64,000 nt of DNA from NCBI GenBank assembly GCA_947258565.1, contig CAMYJB010000006.1:1-64000 (forward strand), in the 5' to 3' direction. Origin of the DNA: an uncultured Woeseiaceae bacterium. Its GTDB lineage: Bacteria; Pseudomonadota; Gammaproteobacteria; Steroidobacterales; Woeseiaceae. The translations under genes were made by a program, and so were the position numbers. Shown piece after piece: positions 39,729-47,784 of this stretch. Position 1 is the stretch's first letter. The number at the start of each line of letters is the position of its first letter. The notes below the pieces were generated by a model that was not told where the DNA came from, searched no databases, and saw only the letters and a program-made list of their open reading frames with translations.

Positions 39729-40742
39729 ATGCCCACCAACGTCACGCCCGAATACAAGAAAGCCGAGGAGGCGTATCGAAACGCGCGCGAGCCGAAGGAG
39801 CGGCTGGTCTGCCTGAAAGAGATGTTGCGCACCATCCCCAAGCACAAGGGTACGGACCACCTGCAGGCCGACATCAAGACGCGCATCAAGCAGCTGACGG
39901 AGGAGCTCGCGGGCCCGAAGAAAGGTGGCCGCCGCAGCGGGCCTTCCCACGTCGTGCGCCCCGACGGTGCCGCACAGCTTTGCCTGATCGGGCCGCCGAA
40001 CGCCGGAAAATCGAGCCTGCACGCACGACTCACCGGCTCGCGCACCGATGTCGGACCCTACCCTTATACTACGCACCTGCCGGTGCCGGGGATGCTCCCC
40101 TTTGACGACGTGCACTTTCAGCTCGTGGACCTCCCTCCGGTGTCGGCCGACTTCATGGAGCCGTGGCTGGTCAATGCGCTGCAACCGGCCGACGGTGCTT
40201 TACTGGTCATCGACGTCAGCGATCCCGACTGCCTCGAGCACGTCCCCGTCATCCTCGCGCGCCTCCGGGAAAAGAAGATCTTCCTCACGCCCGCCTGGCC
40301 GGGCCTGGAGTCGGGCAAGCCGGATGAAACCGATGATCCCTTTCGTCTCGACCTCCCTACCTTGCTGATCGCCAACAAGAGCGATCTCGATCCCGACCCG
40401 GAGGAGGTCGAGATCCTCGAAGAGCTACTCGGTCTGCGATTCCCGGCGCTAACGATGTCGGCAGAAACCGGCGACGGCGTCGATGCGCTCGGGCCGTTCC
40501 TGTTTCAGGCGCTCGAGATCGTTCGGGTGTATACAAAGACGCCGGGAAAACCTGCGGACAAGGAAAAACCGTTCACCGTTCGTCGAGGCGATACAATCGC
40601 CGACGTGGCGCGCCTGGTGCACAAGGATATTGCGCGAAGTCTCAAGTTTGCGCGCATATGGGGTACCGAGGTATTCGATGGTCAGCAGGTGGGGCCGGAT
40701 CACGTTGTCGCCGACGGCGACCTGGTTGAATTGCATTTTTAG
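39729..40742 (+). CDS. TGS-domain GTPase (DRG/Obg-like)
   Basis: Cytoplasmic GTPase of 337 residues. A helical N-terminus (about 1-75) precedes the G domain with G1 GPPNAGKSSL, G3 DLPPVS and G4 NKSDL. The C-terminal TGS domain (about 275-337) ends DVARLVHKDIARSLKFARI and FDGQQVGPDHVVADGDLVEL. The closest named relatives are DRG-type GTPases of archaea and eukaryotes, which bind the translation machinery; bacterial versions such as this are less studied. The CAP-domain gene begins 12 bp after its stop. Confidence 0.9.
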   Translation: MPTNVTPEYKKAEEAYRNAREPKERLVCLKEMLRTIPKHKGTDHLQADIKTRIKQLTEELAGPKKGGRRSGPSHVVRPDGAAQLCLIGPPNAGKSSLHARLTGSRTDVGPYPYTTHLPVPGMLPFDDVHFQLVDLPPVSADFMEPWLVNALQPADGALLVIDVSDPDCLEHVPVILARLREKKIFLTPAWPGLESGKPDETDDPFRLDLPTLLIANKSDLDPDPEEVEILEELLGLRFPALTMSAETGDGVDALGPFLFQALEIVRVYTKTPGKPADKEKPFTVRRGDTIADVARLVHKDIARSLKFARIWGTEVFDGQQVGPDHVVADGDLVELHF

Positions 40743-40754
40743 GAAAAGACTAGA

Positions 40755-41624
40755 GTGAATGCGTCTTCTGCTTCGGCCAGTCACGTCCGACTGCGAATCT
40801 TTCAAGTAACCGGTATTGCCATTCTTGTTTTTGCCGCGCCAGTGGCTTTCGCTGCCGACCTGGTCGACGTCGCGAACATCGTCCGAACGCGCCATTGCGG
40901 GGAAGCATCCCTCCCCGACAAACCGCTTGTGGCGAGCGCGCAGCTGAACAGCGCCGCGGCCGCCGTCGCCGGCGGCACCGAGGTGAACACGGCGATTGCC
41001 GCGGCTGGCTACCGGGCCAAATCCTCGGCGTCGCTCCGCGTCAGCACGTCGAGAGGAAAAGACGATGCCGTAGCGAGGGAGCTCTCCAGGCACTTTTGCC
41101 ATCTCGTCGCCGACCCGGAGTTTGCCGATATCGGCGTGCACCGGCGCGGTAAAGAGGTCTGGCTGCTGCTGGCGGACGGGGCGCCGTTGCCGGCCCCGAT
41201 CGACACCGAACTCCTCGATAGCGTACTGGACCGGCTGAACGAGATTCGTGCCGAAGGCGGGGGTTGCGGCGGAAACGAGTTTTCTCCGGCCCGGCCTCTG
41301 AAGCGGTCTCTGGAGCTGGACGCGGCCGCGCGTGCGCACGCCGAAGACATGGCGCGCAACAGCTTCCTTGCCCACACGGGCTCCGACGGCAGCAATCCCG
41401 GCGAGCGCGCCTCGCGTTATGGCTATGAGTGGCGGGTTATTGCCGAGAACGTCGCGTCCGGCCAGACGTCGGCGGACGACATCGCGGCAACCTGGCTGGA
41501 GAGCGCTGGTCACTGCGCGAACCTGAGGGATGCAAAGTACGCAGAGACCGGCATTGCCTACGCTCTCAATCCCGGTGACGGCCGGGATATCTACTGGGTG
41601 CAGCTTTACGCGCAACCGGACTGA
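40755..41624 (+). CDS. CAP (SCP/PR-1) domain secreted protein
   Basis: 289 residues starting at GTG 40755 with a signal peptide (IFQVTGIAILVFAAPVAFAA). The CAP domain occupies about 155-285: LNEIRAEGGGCGG, LELDAAARAHAEDMARNSFL with the conserved His of SHTG-type (LAHTGSDG), WRVIAENVASGQTSADDIAA and WVQLYAQP at the end. Role outside the cytoplasm is unknown; bacterial CAP proteins are proposed to bind lipids or metals. The N-terminal 130 residues are a separate unknown region with Cys residues. It lies 12 bp after the GTPase gene, probably co-transcribed. Confidence 0.88.
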   Translation: MNASSASASHVRLRIFQVTGIAILVFAAPVAFAADLVDVANIVRTRHCGEASLPDKPLVASAQLNSAAAAVAGGTEVNTAIAAAGYRAKSSASLRVSTSRGKDDAVARELSRHFCHLVADPEFADIGVHRRGKEVWLLLADGAPLPAPIDTELLDSVLDRLNEIRAEGGGCGGNEFSPARPLKRSLELDAAARAHAEDMARNSFLAHTGSDGSNPGERASRYGYEWRVIAENVASGQTSADDIAATWLESAGHCANLRDAKYAETGIAYALNPGDGRDIYWVQLYAQPD

Positions 41625-41662
41625 CCACAGTACGGCCGTCCTGAATCCAGCACCTGCACGTC

Positions 41663-41711
41663 AAGGGGACAGTGACTTTAGTTGTCATTGACTTAAGGTC
41701 ACTGTCCCCTT
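41663..41711. repeat. Palindromic repeat, variant copy A
   Basis: AAGGGGACAGTGAC (41663-41676) and GTCACTGTCCCCTT (41698-41711) form perfect 14-bp arms around a divergent 21-base centre. The arms are the outer part of the repeat found at 42274, 57365 and 60436. It sits in the 110-bp gap between the CAP and thioredoxin-like genes and could serve as terminator. Confidence 0.85.
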
Positions 41712-41734
41712 ATCTGGAGCGGTACACTTGCCGG

Positions 41735-42283
41735 ATGAACGAGGCCGACGCTAAGTCACAGAGCACGCGCCTGCGAAAATTCCGCTCTCTGTTGCTCAAT
41801 GGGGTGTTGATCCTCGCAGTCTTTATCGTGGTCTCGATGTTTCAGTCACGCAACATGCTTGCTACCGGCGGCCAGCTCGCGCCTGAGCTTCGCGGCACGA
41901 CTCTCGACGGTCAGCCCTACGATCTCGCGGATGCAGCGTCGCGGCCGGCGCTGGTCTACTTCTTCGCTCCCTGGTGCAAAATCTGTGCGGCGAGCGCCGA
42001 TAACCTGAACCGGTTACGGCGCTGGCGGGACAAATCGGAACTCGAAATGGTCGCCGTGGCACTTGACTGGCGTGAGGCCGAAGAGGTGCGCGACTACGTG
42101 CAGCGCCATGAACTCGATATTGCCGTCGTTCTCGGCGACTCGACCGTCGCGCGGCAATGGCAGATTTATGCCTTTCCATCTTACTACGTGCTCGACCGCG
42201 AGCACCGTATCGCACGGCGGGACATCGGCTACAGCAGCCAGCTCGGCTTGCTATGGCGCGCATGGATCGTCGACTGGCACTAA
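41735..42283 (+). CDS. Membrane-anchored thioredoxin-like protein (redoxin)
   Basis: 182 residues. A basic N-terminus and one transmembrane helix (about 21-42, LLLNGVLILAVFIVVSMFQ) anchor a periplasmic thioredoxin-fold domain with active site APWCKICAAS (CKIC, about residues 77-80) and a conserved cis-Pro region in IYAFPSYYVLD. CKIC is the kind of site seen in TlpA/ResA-like reductants that serve cytochrome c or disulphide chemistry. ATG 41735 gives the normal membrane topology; the frame is open to 41672 but that part encodes repeat A. Its last codons (Trp-His-stop) are part of the half-repeat at 42274. Confidence 0.85.
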   Translation: MNEADAKSQSTRLRKFRSLLLNGVLILAVFIVVSMFQSRNMLATGGQLAPELRGTTLDGQPYDLADAASRPALVYFFAPWCKICAASADNLNRLRRWRDKSELEMVAVALDWREAEEVRDYVQRHELDIAVVLGDSTVARQWQIYAFPSYYVLDREHRIARRDIGYSSQLGLLWRAWIVDWH

Positions 42284-42301
42284 AAGTCACTGTCCCCTTT
42301 T
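42274..42301. repeat. Half copy B of the palindromic repeat at a convergent gene junction
   Basis: CTGGCACTAAAAGTCACTGT and CCCCTTTT (28 bases in total) equal the right arm of copies at 57402 and 60477 with one change. It contains the stop of the plus-strand thioredoxin-like gene (TAA 42281-42283) and, on the minus strand, the last four codons and stop (KRGQ-stop, 42287-42301) of the CPBP gene. No facing left arm is present. Confidence 0.85.
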
Positions 42302-43048
42302 GATTAGTTGGTAGAGGGCCGCCGCGAACAGCGTGTTAAGGACTATCCCCACCAGCCCGACTTCGGGGCCGTAGATATGCGTCTGCTGGATACCGAGCGC
42401 GCCGACATTCTCTCCAAACCCGAAAAACGGGTAGTCGATTCCGTTCCATAATGCGTGGGACACGCTCGCCACCACGATCGAGCCGGTCATCATCCGCAGC
42501 ATTCCCCAGATCAGGCCGAGCAGCGTCGCGTTTACCAGGTACACCGGTATCTCAGCGGCCGGCACATCGAAGCCCGTATCGAGGGTGATTGCCGAGACGT
42601 GCCAGGCGGTGAACGCGAGGCTCGTCCACAACAGGGCCTGCGTTTCCGACTGCCCCGCGCGCCTCAGCGCCGCCCACAACCACCCGCGGAAGAAGCCCTC
42701 TTCCGTTATCAGGCCCATCACAATACCGATGGTGCTCATCAGCCCGAAGTTGATGAGTGTCTTGTTCCAGTCGGTCTCGCTGGTATCTGTTGCGCCGGCG
42801 GCAAATGCAACAATGGCCGTCAGCCCGAGGACAATCAGTGGATAAGCGACAGCCAACCGGTAACCTCGTGCAGCCCCCCAGGCAAGCCCTATCTCCGCCT
42901 GCGAGAATTTCTGCAGATACCAGAGCAGCGCCGTCAGCGGCATGAGAGGAAGCGCGCTGAAAGCTGCGAGGCCGTTGGCGTCCATCGCGGTCGTGACGAG
43001 AATTGCCGCGCTCGTGCCGGCGATCGCCGGCGTGTATCTTCTGTCCAT
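42287..43048 (-). CDS. CPBP family intramembrane metalloprotease (CAAX protease-like)
   Basis: About 253 residues with seven to eight helices. The CPBP/Abi motif EEGFFRGWLWAALRR, the mid motif FTAWHVSAITLD, and HALWNGIDYPF (third His) form the metal site. Such proteins process CAAX, bacteriocin or signalling peptides; the target here is unknown. ATG 43048 is preferred, with ATG 43063 five residues upstream. The C-terminal residues KRGQ come from the palindromic repeat, and the true family C-terminus may have ended slightly earlier or later. It is convergent with the thioredoxin-like gene, with stops 3 bp apart. Confidence 0.9.
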   Translation of the reverse strand: MDRRYTPAIAGTSAAILVTTAMDANGLAAFSALPLMPLTALLWYLQKFSQAEIGLAWGAARGYRLAVAYPLIVLGLTAIVAFAAGATDTSETDWNKTLINFGLMSTIGIVMGLITEEGFFRGWLWAALRRAGQSETQALLWTSLAFTAWHVSAITLDTGFDVPAAEIPVYLVNATLLGLIWGMLRMMTGSIVVASVSHALWNGIDYPFFGFGENVGALGIQQTHIYGPEVGLVGIVLNTLFAAALYQLIKRGQ

Positions 43049-43126
43049 ACCGTTAAGATGCACCGAATTGTCAATTGGATCCCTTGCGCACCTGTGGTGC
43101 CTGCGCGAGGAATGAATCTCCGGGGG

Positions 43127-43849
43127 ATGTCAGTGAAATCTGTGAAATACAGCCTGGAAGAACGCGTGGCCACGGTTCGTATCGACGACGGCAAGCGCAA
43201 TGCTCTGTCGCCCCTGGTTTTGGGCGAAATCTACGCAGCGCTGGATCGCGCCGAATCAGACCGTGCGATCGTGATCCTGACAGGCCGCGAATCCGTATTC
43301 TCGGCAGGCTTTGACCTCAACGTGATGAAACGCGGAGGCACGAACGCTATCCGCATGCTGCGCTCGGGCTATGCCCTCACTGCACGCGTCATGGCCTATC
43401 CGTATCCGGTGATCGCCGCCTGCAACGGCCACTCTTTCGCGATGGGCGTCTTCCTGATGCTATCGGCGGACTACGTCATCGGCAGCCGCGGCGACTTCAA
43501 TATTTCGGCCAACGAAGTGGCTATCGGCCTGACCATGCCGCGCGTGGCTGCGGCGATGTTGCGCCATCGGCTCGACCCGGCCGCATTTCAGCGCGCGGTC
43601 ACCCTGTCCGAATACTTCGACCCGGAGTCGGCATTGAACGCCGGCTTCTTCGACGAACTCGTGGGCCCCGAAGAACTCATGGCCCGCGCCGAATCCCACG
43701 CGGATAAATTGGTGAAACTCGATGCGCGGGCGCACGCGGCATCCAAACGCAGGATTCGCGCGGCGCTCATCCGCAAAATCCGCTTCAGTATCCCGCTGGA
43801 TCTTTTCGACGCCATGTTGATGGGCCTGAGAGGCGCGCGTCCGCGCTGA
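43127..43849 (+). CDS. Enoyl-CoA hydratase/isomerase family protein (crotonase-like)
   Basis: 240 residues. The crotonase fold is clear: VATVRIDDGKRNALSPLVL, FSAGFDLNVMKRGG (oxyanion hole, acyl-CoA), VIAACNGHSFAMGVFLMLSAD and NEVAIGLTMP with the Glu that is commonly catalytic. A C-terminal helical tail follows. ATG 43127 gives the family's usual N-terminus; ATG 43112 is an in-frame alternative, and the frame open to 42455 is antisense to the CPBP gene. It is divergent from CPBP and convergent with the DAO-type oxidase. Substrate (hydratase, isomerase or dehalogenase type) is not predictable. Confidence 0.92.
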   Translation: MSVKSVKYSLEERVATVRIDDGKRNALSPLVLGEIYAALDRAESDRAIVILTGRESVFSAGFDLNVMKRGGTNAIRMLRSGYALTARVMAYPYPVIAACNGHSFAMGVFLMLSADYVIGSRGDFNISANEVAIGLTMPRVAAAMLRHRLDPAAFQRAVTLSEYFDPESALNAGFFDELVGPEELMARAESHADKLVKLDARAHAASKRRIRAALIRKIRFSIPLDLFDAMLMGLRGARPR

Positions 43850-43874
43850 TTCGTTTACGTGGCGGTGCCGGCCG

Positions 43875-45113
43875 TCAGGCGAGCACATTCTTGCTGGCGA
43901 CACCGATCGGCTCGCGGTCGATCGCGAGAAAGGACAACGGAATATCGGTGTCGAAGTCGCGTTTCTCCCCGGTCAACGCCTGCGCCAGCATCGACCCGAT
44001 CGCCGGCGCCAGCTTGAACCCGTGGCCGCTGAAGCCATTGGCGAGCCAGAAGCCATCAATCTCCGTGGGCCCGAGTATGGGATGCACGTCCTCGCAGTTG
44101 GTCGTGTAGAGGCCGCAATGGCCGCGGACCCGCCCGCTGTAGGGCAGCTCGGGTAGCCGGTGATGCAATACGTGCAGGTTCACCACTTCAAAGTCGTCAT
44201 CGGTCTCGGTCCGGAAGTCGTCCGGGTCGGCGACGGTCTCGCGTTCATCTTCCTCGCGCACCGAGCCGATGACGAGTTGCTGGCCATTGTTCTGGGTTCG
44301 GAAATAGATGCCGCCCGCCAGGTCCGCCGTGACCGGGATATGACCTTTCAGCGTGTCCGGCCGGTCGCGATACATGACCTGGATACGCATCGGTTCGAGC
44401 GTCCACGGCACCTGCAGCCCGACCATGGCCAGTAAGCGTTTGCACCAGGGACCGGCCGCGTTGATTACCAGCGGAGTCGCGAGCTCATCGCCATTATCGA
44501 GCGTCGCACTCTGAACACGGCCACCGCTGACGCCAACGCCAACGACCTGGGTCCTGAATCGCACCTCGACGCCGGCGTACCTGCAGGCTGCAAGCAGGTC
44601 GCTCGAAGCGGCCATCGGATCGACGTGCCCACCCTCGATTTCGAAAAGATTGCGGCTATCGCCTTCGCAAATATGCGCCTCGCCCGTGTCGAGATCGGGC
44701 GCAAGCGTACAGGTGCTCAACGCCGGGAAGCGTTCGGCGATGTCGTCATCGTCCAGGACTTCGGACGCAATGCTGAAGCCACGCATGCGCTGGTGCTCCG
44801 CATCGGCCCATCCGCGATCGCCGCCGGGCATCCACAGTACGCCATCCTGAATAAACTCCGCGGCCGGTTCCGCGAGCCCGGTGAAGGCCTGCCAGTGCCG
44901 GTAAGCATTGATTCCATCTCGCGCGAGCAACAGCGTCTCGTCAACGGAGTAGCGCACGCGGCAAATCGCCGACGATGCGCCCGTTGAGCCCTCGCCGACG
45001 CCTGCGCCTTTCTCGATGACGGCGATGTTCAGCTTGGATCGCCGCGCCAGCTGCCAGGCGATGGACAAGCCGATGATGCCGGCGCCTGCAACGACGACGT
45101 CGTAGCTCTTCAT
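43875..45113 (-). CDS. FAD-dependent oxidoreductase (DAO / glycine-oxidase type)
   Basis: 412 residues. The DAO family opens with VVVAGAGIIGLSIAWQLARR (FAD Rossmann fold) and GSTGASSAICRVRY, and ends in the FAD-binding NGFSGHGFKLAPAIGSMLAQ. The RIQVMYR and GIYFRTQNNGQQLVIGSV strands form the substrate domain. Relatives oxidise D-amino acids, glycine, sarcosine or dimethylglycine. I see no covalent FAD site with certainty. A putative lipoprotein gene ends just upstream (45115), a 1-bp gap, so the two are probably co-transcribed. Confidence 0.93.
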   Translation of the reverse strand: MKSYDVVVAGAGIIGLSIAWQLARRSKLNIAVIEKGAGVGEGSTGASSAICRVRYSVDETLLLARDGINAYRHWQAFTGLAEPAAEFIQDGVLWMPGGDRGWADAEHQRMRGFSIASEVLDDDDIAERFPALSTCTLAPDLDTGEAHICEGDSRNLFEIEGGHVDPMAASSDLLAACRYAGVEVRFRTQVVGVGVSGGRVQSATLDNGDELATPLVINAAGPWCKRLLAMVGLQVPWTLEPMRIQVMYRDRPDTLKGHIPVTADLAGGIYFRTQNNGQQLVIGSVREEDERETVADPDDFRTETDDDFEVVNLHVLHHRLPELPYSGRVRGHCGLYTTNCEDVHPILGPTEIDGFWLANGFSGHGFKLAPAIGSMLAQALTGEKRDFDTDIPLSFLAIDREPIGVASKNVLA

Positions 45114-45114
45114 T

Positions 45115-45735
45115 TCACCATCGTATGGTTTTCATCGTCGGCACCGAGCTGTCGATCACGGCCTGCGCCGCCTCCCGGTGGCGCTCGAAGTATCCGGGCG
45201 ATTCGGCAAGGTACACCATCAGATACAGGCGTCCTTCTTCGACGAATCCCCCGGCGATGCCGCGGTGATTGGCCGAGCCGGGCACGTCGGCCGAGAGTTC
45301 GAACTCGAAGCCGGGCAAGCCCGTGAAGCCGCGCTCCCTCGCATTACTCGCCGCGATACTGGCTGAGCCGTTCCACAAGACAGCTTGCAGAGACTTCGCA
45401 ACAAAATCGGCTGTCTCTTTCGCCGACATTTTCGGCTGGAAGACCGGCAGTCCCGGATAATCTTTTGCCTTGAATACTGGTTCCCCGTCGGCCACACCGC
45501 CGGTCACGAACAGTCGATCGTGCTCGATTCCTTCCCGCGACCACGTGCTGGATGGGGCCTGGGCCTTGGGTAAATCCGACCCCGACTGCTTATACCAGCG
45601 GCCATCGAGCGTGATGCGCAGCCTGCCGACTTCGTACACGCCCTCATCAGACGCCTTGGGCACCGACGAGCCACATCCGCAACAGATCATCATCACAACC
45701 AGGGTGGCGGTGCACGGACTCCTGAACAGCATCAT
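45115..45735 (-). CDS. Putative lipoprotein, unknown function
   Basis: 206 residues beginning with a signal-like hydrophobic run and a cluster of Cys (VVMMICCGCGSS) that fits a lipobox. The body (about 30-206) is a single soluble domain with the segments VYEVGRLRITLDGRWYKQ and GFTGLPGFEFELSADVPG. No family is recognised. ATG 45735 and ATG 45732 are both usable. One bp separates it from the DAO-type oxidase gene downstream. Confidence 0.72.
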   Translation of the reverse strand: MMLFRSPCTATLVVMMICCGCGSSVPKASDEGVYEVGRLRITLDGRWYKQSGSDLPKAQAPSSTWSREGIEHDRLFVTGGVADGEPVFKAKDYPGLPVFQPKMSAKETADFVAKSLQAVLWNGSASIAASNARERGFTGLPGFEFELSADVPGSANHRGIAGGFVEEGRLYLMVYLAESPGYFERHREAAQAVIDSSVPTMKTIRW

Positions 45736-45808
45736 CGGTCGGTCCTCCGTAGTCGGTTTTTGTTATCGATAACCTCGAGGATTATGCCTTAACGCCGGAG
45801 GCGCTGGT

Positions 45809-46159
45809 CTACGCCTGTCTTTCCAGCCCATAGACTTTCTTCAGCGTCGCTGACTGAAACAGCAGGGCGGAGCACAAAGTCACGGCGGCAACTACACCGA
45901 GAATCACGAGCATGCGCCCGTACGGCTGACCGTGCAGCGCGCGCACCTGCGCAAGCTCGTACATCGTGCGGAGCCATTCGAATGTGCCGAGCACGAGCAC
46001 GATCTGCACGAGCCTGGCAACCCAGGGCCGGCGAACGAACAGCAGACCAGCCAGTACCAGCACGGCAAAAACACCGATCGAACTGCCGTAGCGCAGGAAA
46101 TGCGCGCCGAGTACGGCGAGGCTGAGGGCGATGGGGATGTAAAGCAGAACCTTCTTCAC
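45809..46159 (-). CDS. Small membrane protein downstream of the diguanylate cyclase
   Basis: 116 residues with four predicted helices (LLYIPIALSLAVLGAHFLR, IGVFAVLVLAGLLFV, VARLVQIVLVLGTFEWLR and MLVILGVVAAVTLCSALLF). GTG 46159 overlaps the diguanylate cyclase stop as GTGA, so it is probably translated with it. Function unknown. Confidence 0.78.
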   Translation of the reverse strand: MKKVLLYIPIALSLAVLGAHFLRYGSSIGVFAVLVLAGLLFVRRPWVARLVQIVLVLGTFEWLRTMYELAQVRALHGQPYGRMLVILGVVAAVTLCSALLFQSATLKKVYGLERQA

Positions 46160-47442
46160 GCCGCAATGACGCGGTTTCGTCCTGTCCGCTTGGCGCGGTA
46201 GAGACGCATATCGGCCTCATCGAGTATGGATCTCGAGTGCTTCGCATCCCGTATCTCCGCGAGCCCGAAACTGATGGTCACGTCGAAATCCGGTGCAATA
46301 TCCGACCAGTTGGCACCCTGGACAGCCTTGCGCAGCTCGCTGCAAACCCGCGCTGCCCGCTCGACGCCGGTATCGGGAAAATACAGCAGGAATTCCTCGC
46401 CGCCGTAGCGCGCCACGAAATCAGTGCTGCGGCAGCCCTCCCGCAGGATCTGCGCCACTCGCTCCAATACCTGATCACCAATTGCATGCGAGAAGCCGTC
46501 GTTGATTCGTTTGAAATGGTCGACATCAGCCAGCGCGAGCGCGCCCCTGCGATTCCTGCGCTGCGCGAGATCGACCTGTTGCTGCAGGTAGCTGTCCGCG
46601 TGGCGACGGTTGGGAAGCCCGGTCAACTTGTCGTGCGTCGCCTGCCGCTCGAACTCCTCGGCCTGGACCCTGAGTTCTTCCGTGCGCTCGTCGACGAGCT
46701 TCTCCAGGCGGACGCGCATCAGCGCGTACTTCATTATAACGAGCATGCCCGCGGTCAGTACCAGCAACAGCAGCACGAAATACGGCAGCGATTCATTCGT
46801 GAATGCAATCGCGAGGACGATGCCTGCGGCCCCGGAGACGTACTCGACGACTGCCGTGAACCGGTTGAAGACCAGGCGCGGGTCCGTGTCGCGCAAGTAG
46901 AGCATGACCATCATGCCGGCATCGTTGACGATCTGCATGCTGACGACCAAGGCGAACAGCAGCAGCCCTGCACCCGGATCGAGGATCGTGACCGGTATCG
47001 CGCCGCCGAGATATTCGTACAGCAGCCCGCTCCCGAGGATCACGAACATCATCAGTCCCGCATTGTGCAGCGATGCAGTCACGACCAGCCGCATCGAAAC
47101 GCCCAGGCGTAATCGCTGCCACGGGTAGATCAGCGACGCCAGTCCGTTGACCCATGCTGCGTCGACCGGCCCCAGCACCAGGATGCTCATGACCTGCGCA
47201 ACGCGGTCGAAGGATACGTGGCCGAATACCGGGTGCGGAAAACCCGTTGCGATTGCGAACAGGCCGAACACGATGAAAAAACCCGCCGTGCCCGGCCCAT
47301 GACCGCGGGCGAGCAGGCCAGTATCGGCAGCCGCAATCGCCACGGCACCGCAGGCCGCGAACAGCAGCAGTATGGAATAGACCAGATCAGGCCGCCAAAG
47401 GCGGTCTGCGTCGGTTCGGGCTGTCGGGGCGGAACGGCTCAT
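46156..47442 (-). CDS. Membrane-bound diguanylate cyclase (GGDEF)
   Basis: Makes the second messenger c-di-GMP. About 428 residues: an N-terminal membrane region of seven to eight helices (about 15-245), a short coiled coil (VRLEKLVDERTEELRVQAEE), then the GGDEF domain (about 265-428). The catalytic signature is GGEEF (residues 347-351), so activity is expected, and the product-inhibition I-site RSTD sits five residues upstream (338-341). ATG 47442 chosen; the frame is open to 47499 without support. The membrane region is not one of the common MASE types I can name. Downstream a small membrane protein overlaps (GTGA). The sensor globin gene lies upstream on the same strand. Confidence 0.92.
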   Translation of the reverse strand: MSRSAPTARTDADRLWRPDLVYSILLLFAACGAVAIAAADTGLLARGHGPGTAGFFIVFGLFAIATGFPHPVFGHVSFDRVAQVMSILVLGPVDAAWVNGLASLIYPWQRLRLGVSMRLVVTASLHNAGLMMFVILGSGLLYEYLGGAIPVTILDPGAGLLLFALVVSMQIVNDAGMMVMLYLRDTDPRLVFNRFTAVVEYVSGAAGIVLAIAFTNESLPYFVLLLLVLTAGMLVIMKYALMRVRLEKLVDERTEELRVQAEEFERQATHDKLTGLPNRRHADSYLQQQVDLAQRRNRRGALALADVDHFKRINDGFSHAIGDQVLERVAQILREGCRSTDFVARYGGEEFLLYFPDTGVERAARVCSELRKAVQGANWSDIAPDFDVTISFGLAEIRDAKHSRSILDEADMRLYRAKRTGRNRVIAA

Positions 47443-47784
47443 GACAGCCGTCGAGTATGCCCGATTCCGACGCGTGGAAACGTGACACTGTTGGCCCAAA
47501 TTGCATTACTTTGGTGCAGTGCAGCGTGACCACTCGTATACAGGGCCTGCGAGTGTCACCCCATCCGCCGATCCGTCCGTGGAGAAACGCTTTTCTCGTG
47601 CGCGCTTTCTGCGCCTCGATCCGATCGAAAACACTTGGAAGTCGACTAGCGTTCGTCCGGCAGACGAGTCAATCCGGCATTGTCTTGACAACGCTGTCTT
47701 TCAGGACATTACAATCTGCCCCGGTTTGTCAATCCGGGCACCGTCACAACGTGCTTTCTTCAGGCCTGGCGTCTGACGAGCGCA
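47443..47784. other. Intergenic region of about 340 bp
   Basis: No gene is supported here. Short open frames exist on both strands but look like non-coding sequence (Arg/Ser-rich, no ribosome site). It must contain the promoter of the diguanylate cyclase gene and the 3' end of the sensor globin transcript. I see no clear hairpin or boxes. Confidence 0.5.

Noticed and set aside
40449..41615. A 388-codon minus-strand open frame over the GTPase and CAP genes
   Set aside because: Both plus-strand genes have strong family motifs; the antisense translation is Arg-rich and featureless.
42455..43111. N-terminal extension of the enoyl-CoA hydratase frame
   Set aside because: It runs antisense to the CPBP gene and is Arg/Gln-rich; the crotonase fold starts at 43127.
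47501..47776. A 91-codon plus-strand frame in the gap between the diguanylate cyclase and globin genes
   Set aside because: No ribosome site, Arg/Ser-rich translation and no hydrophobic core; treated as intergenic.
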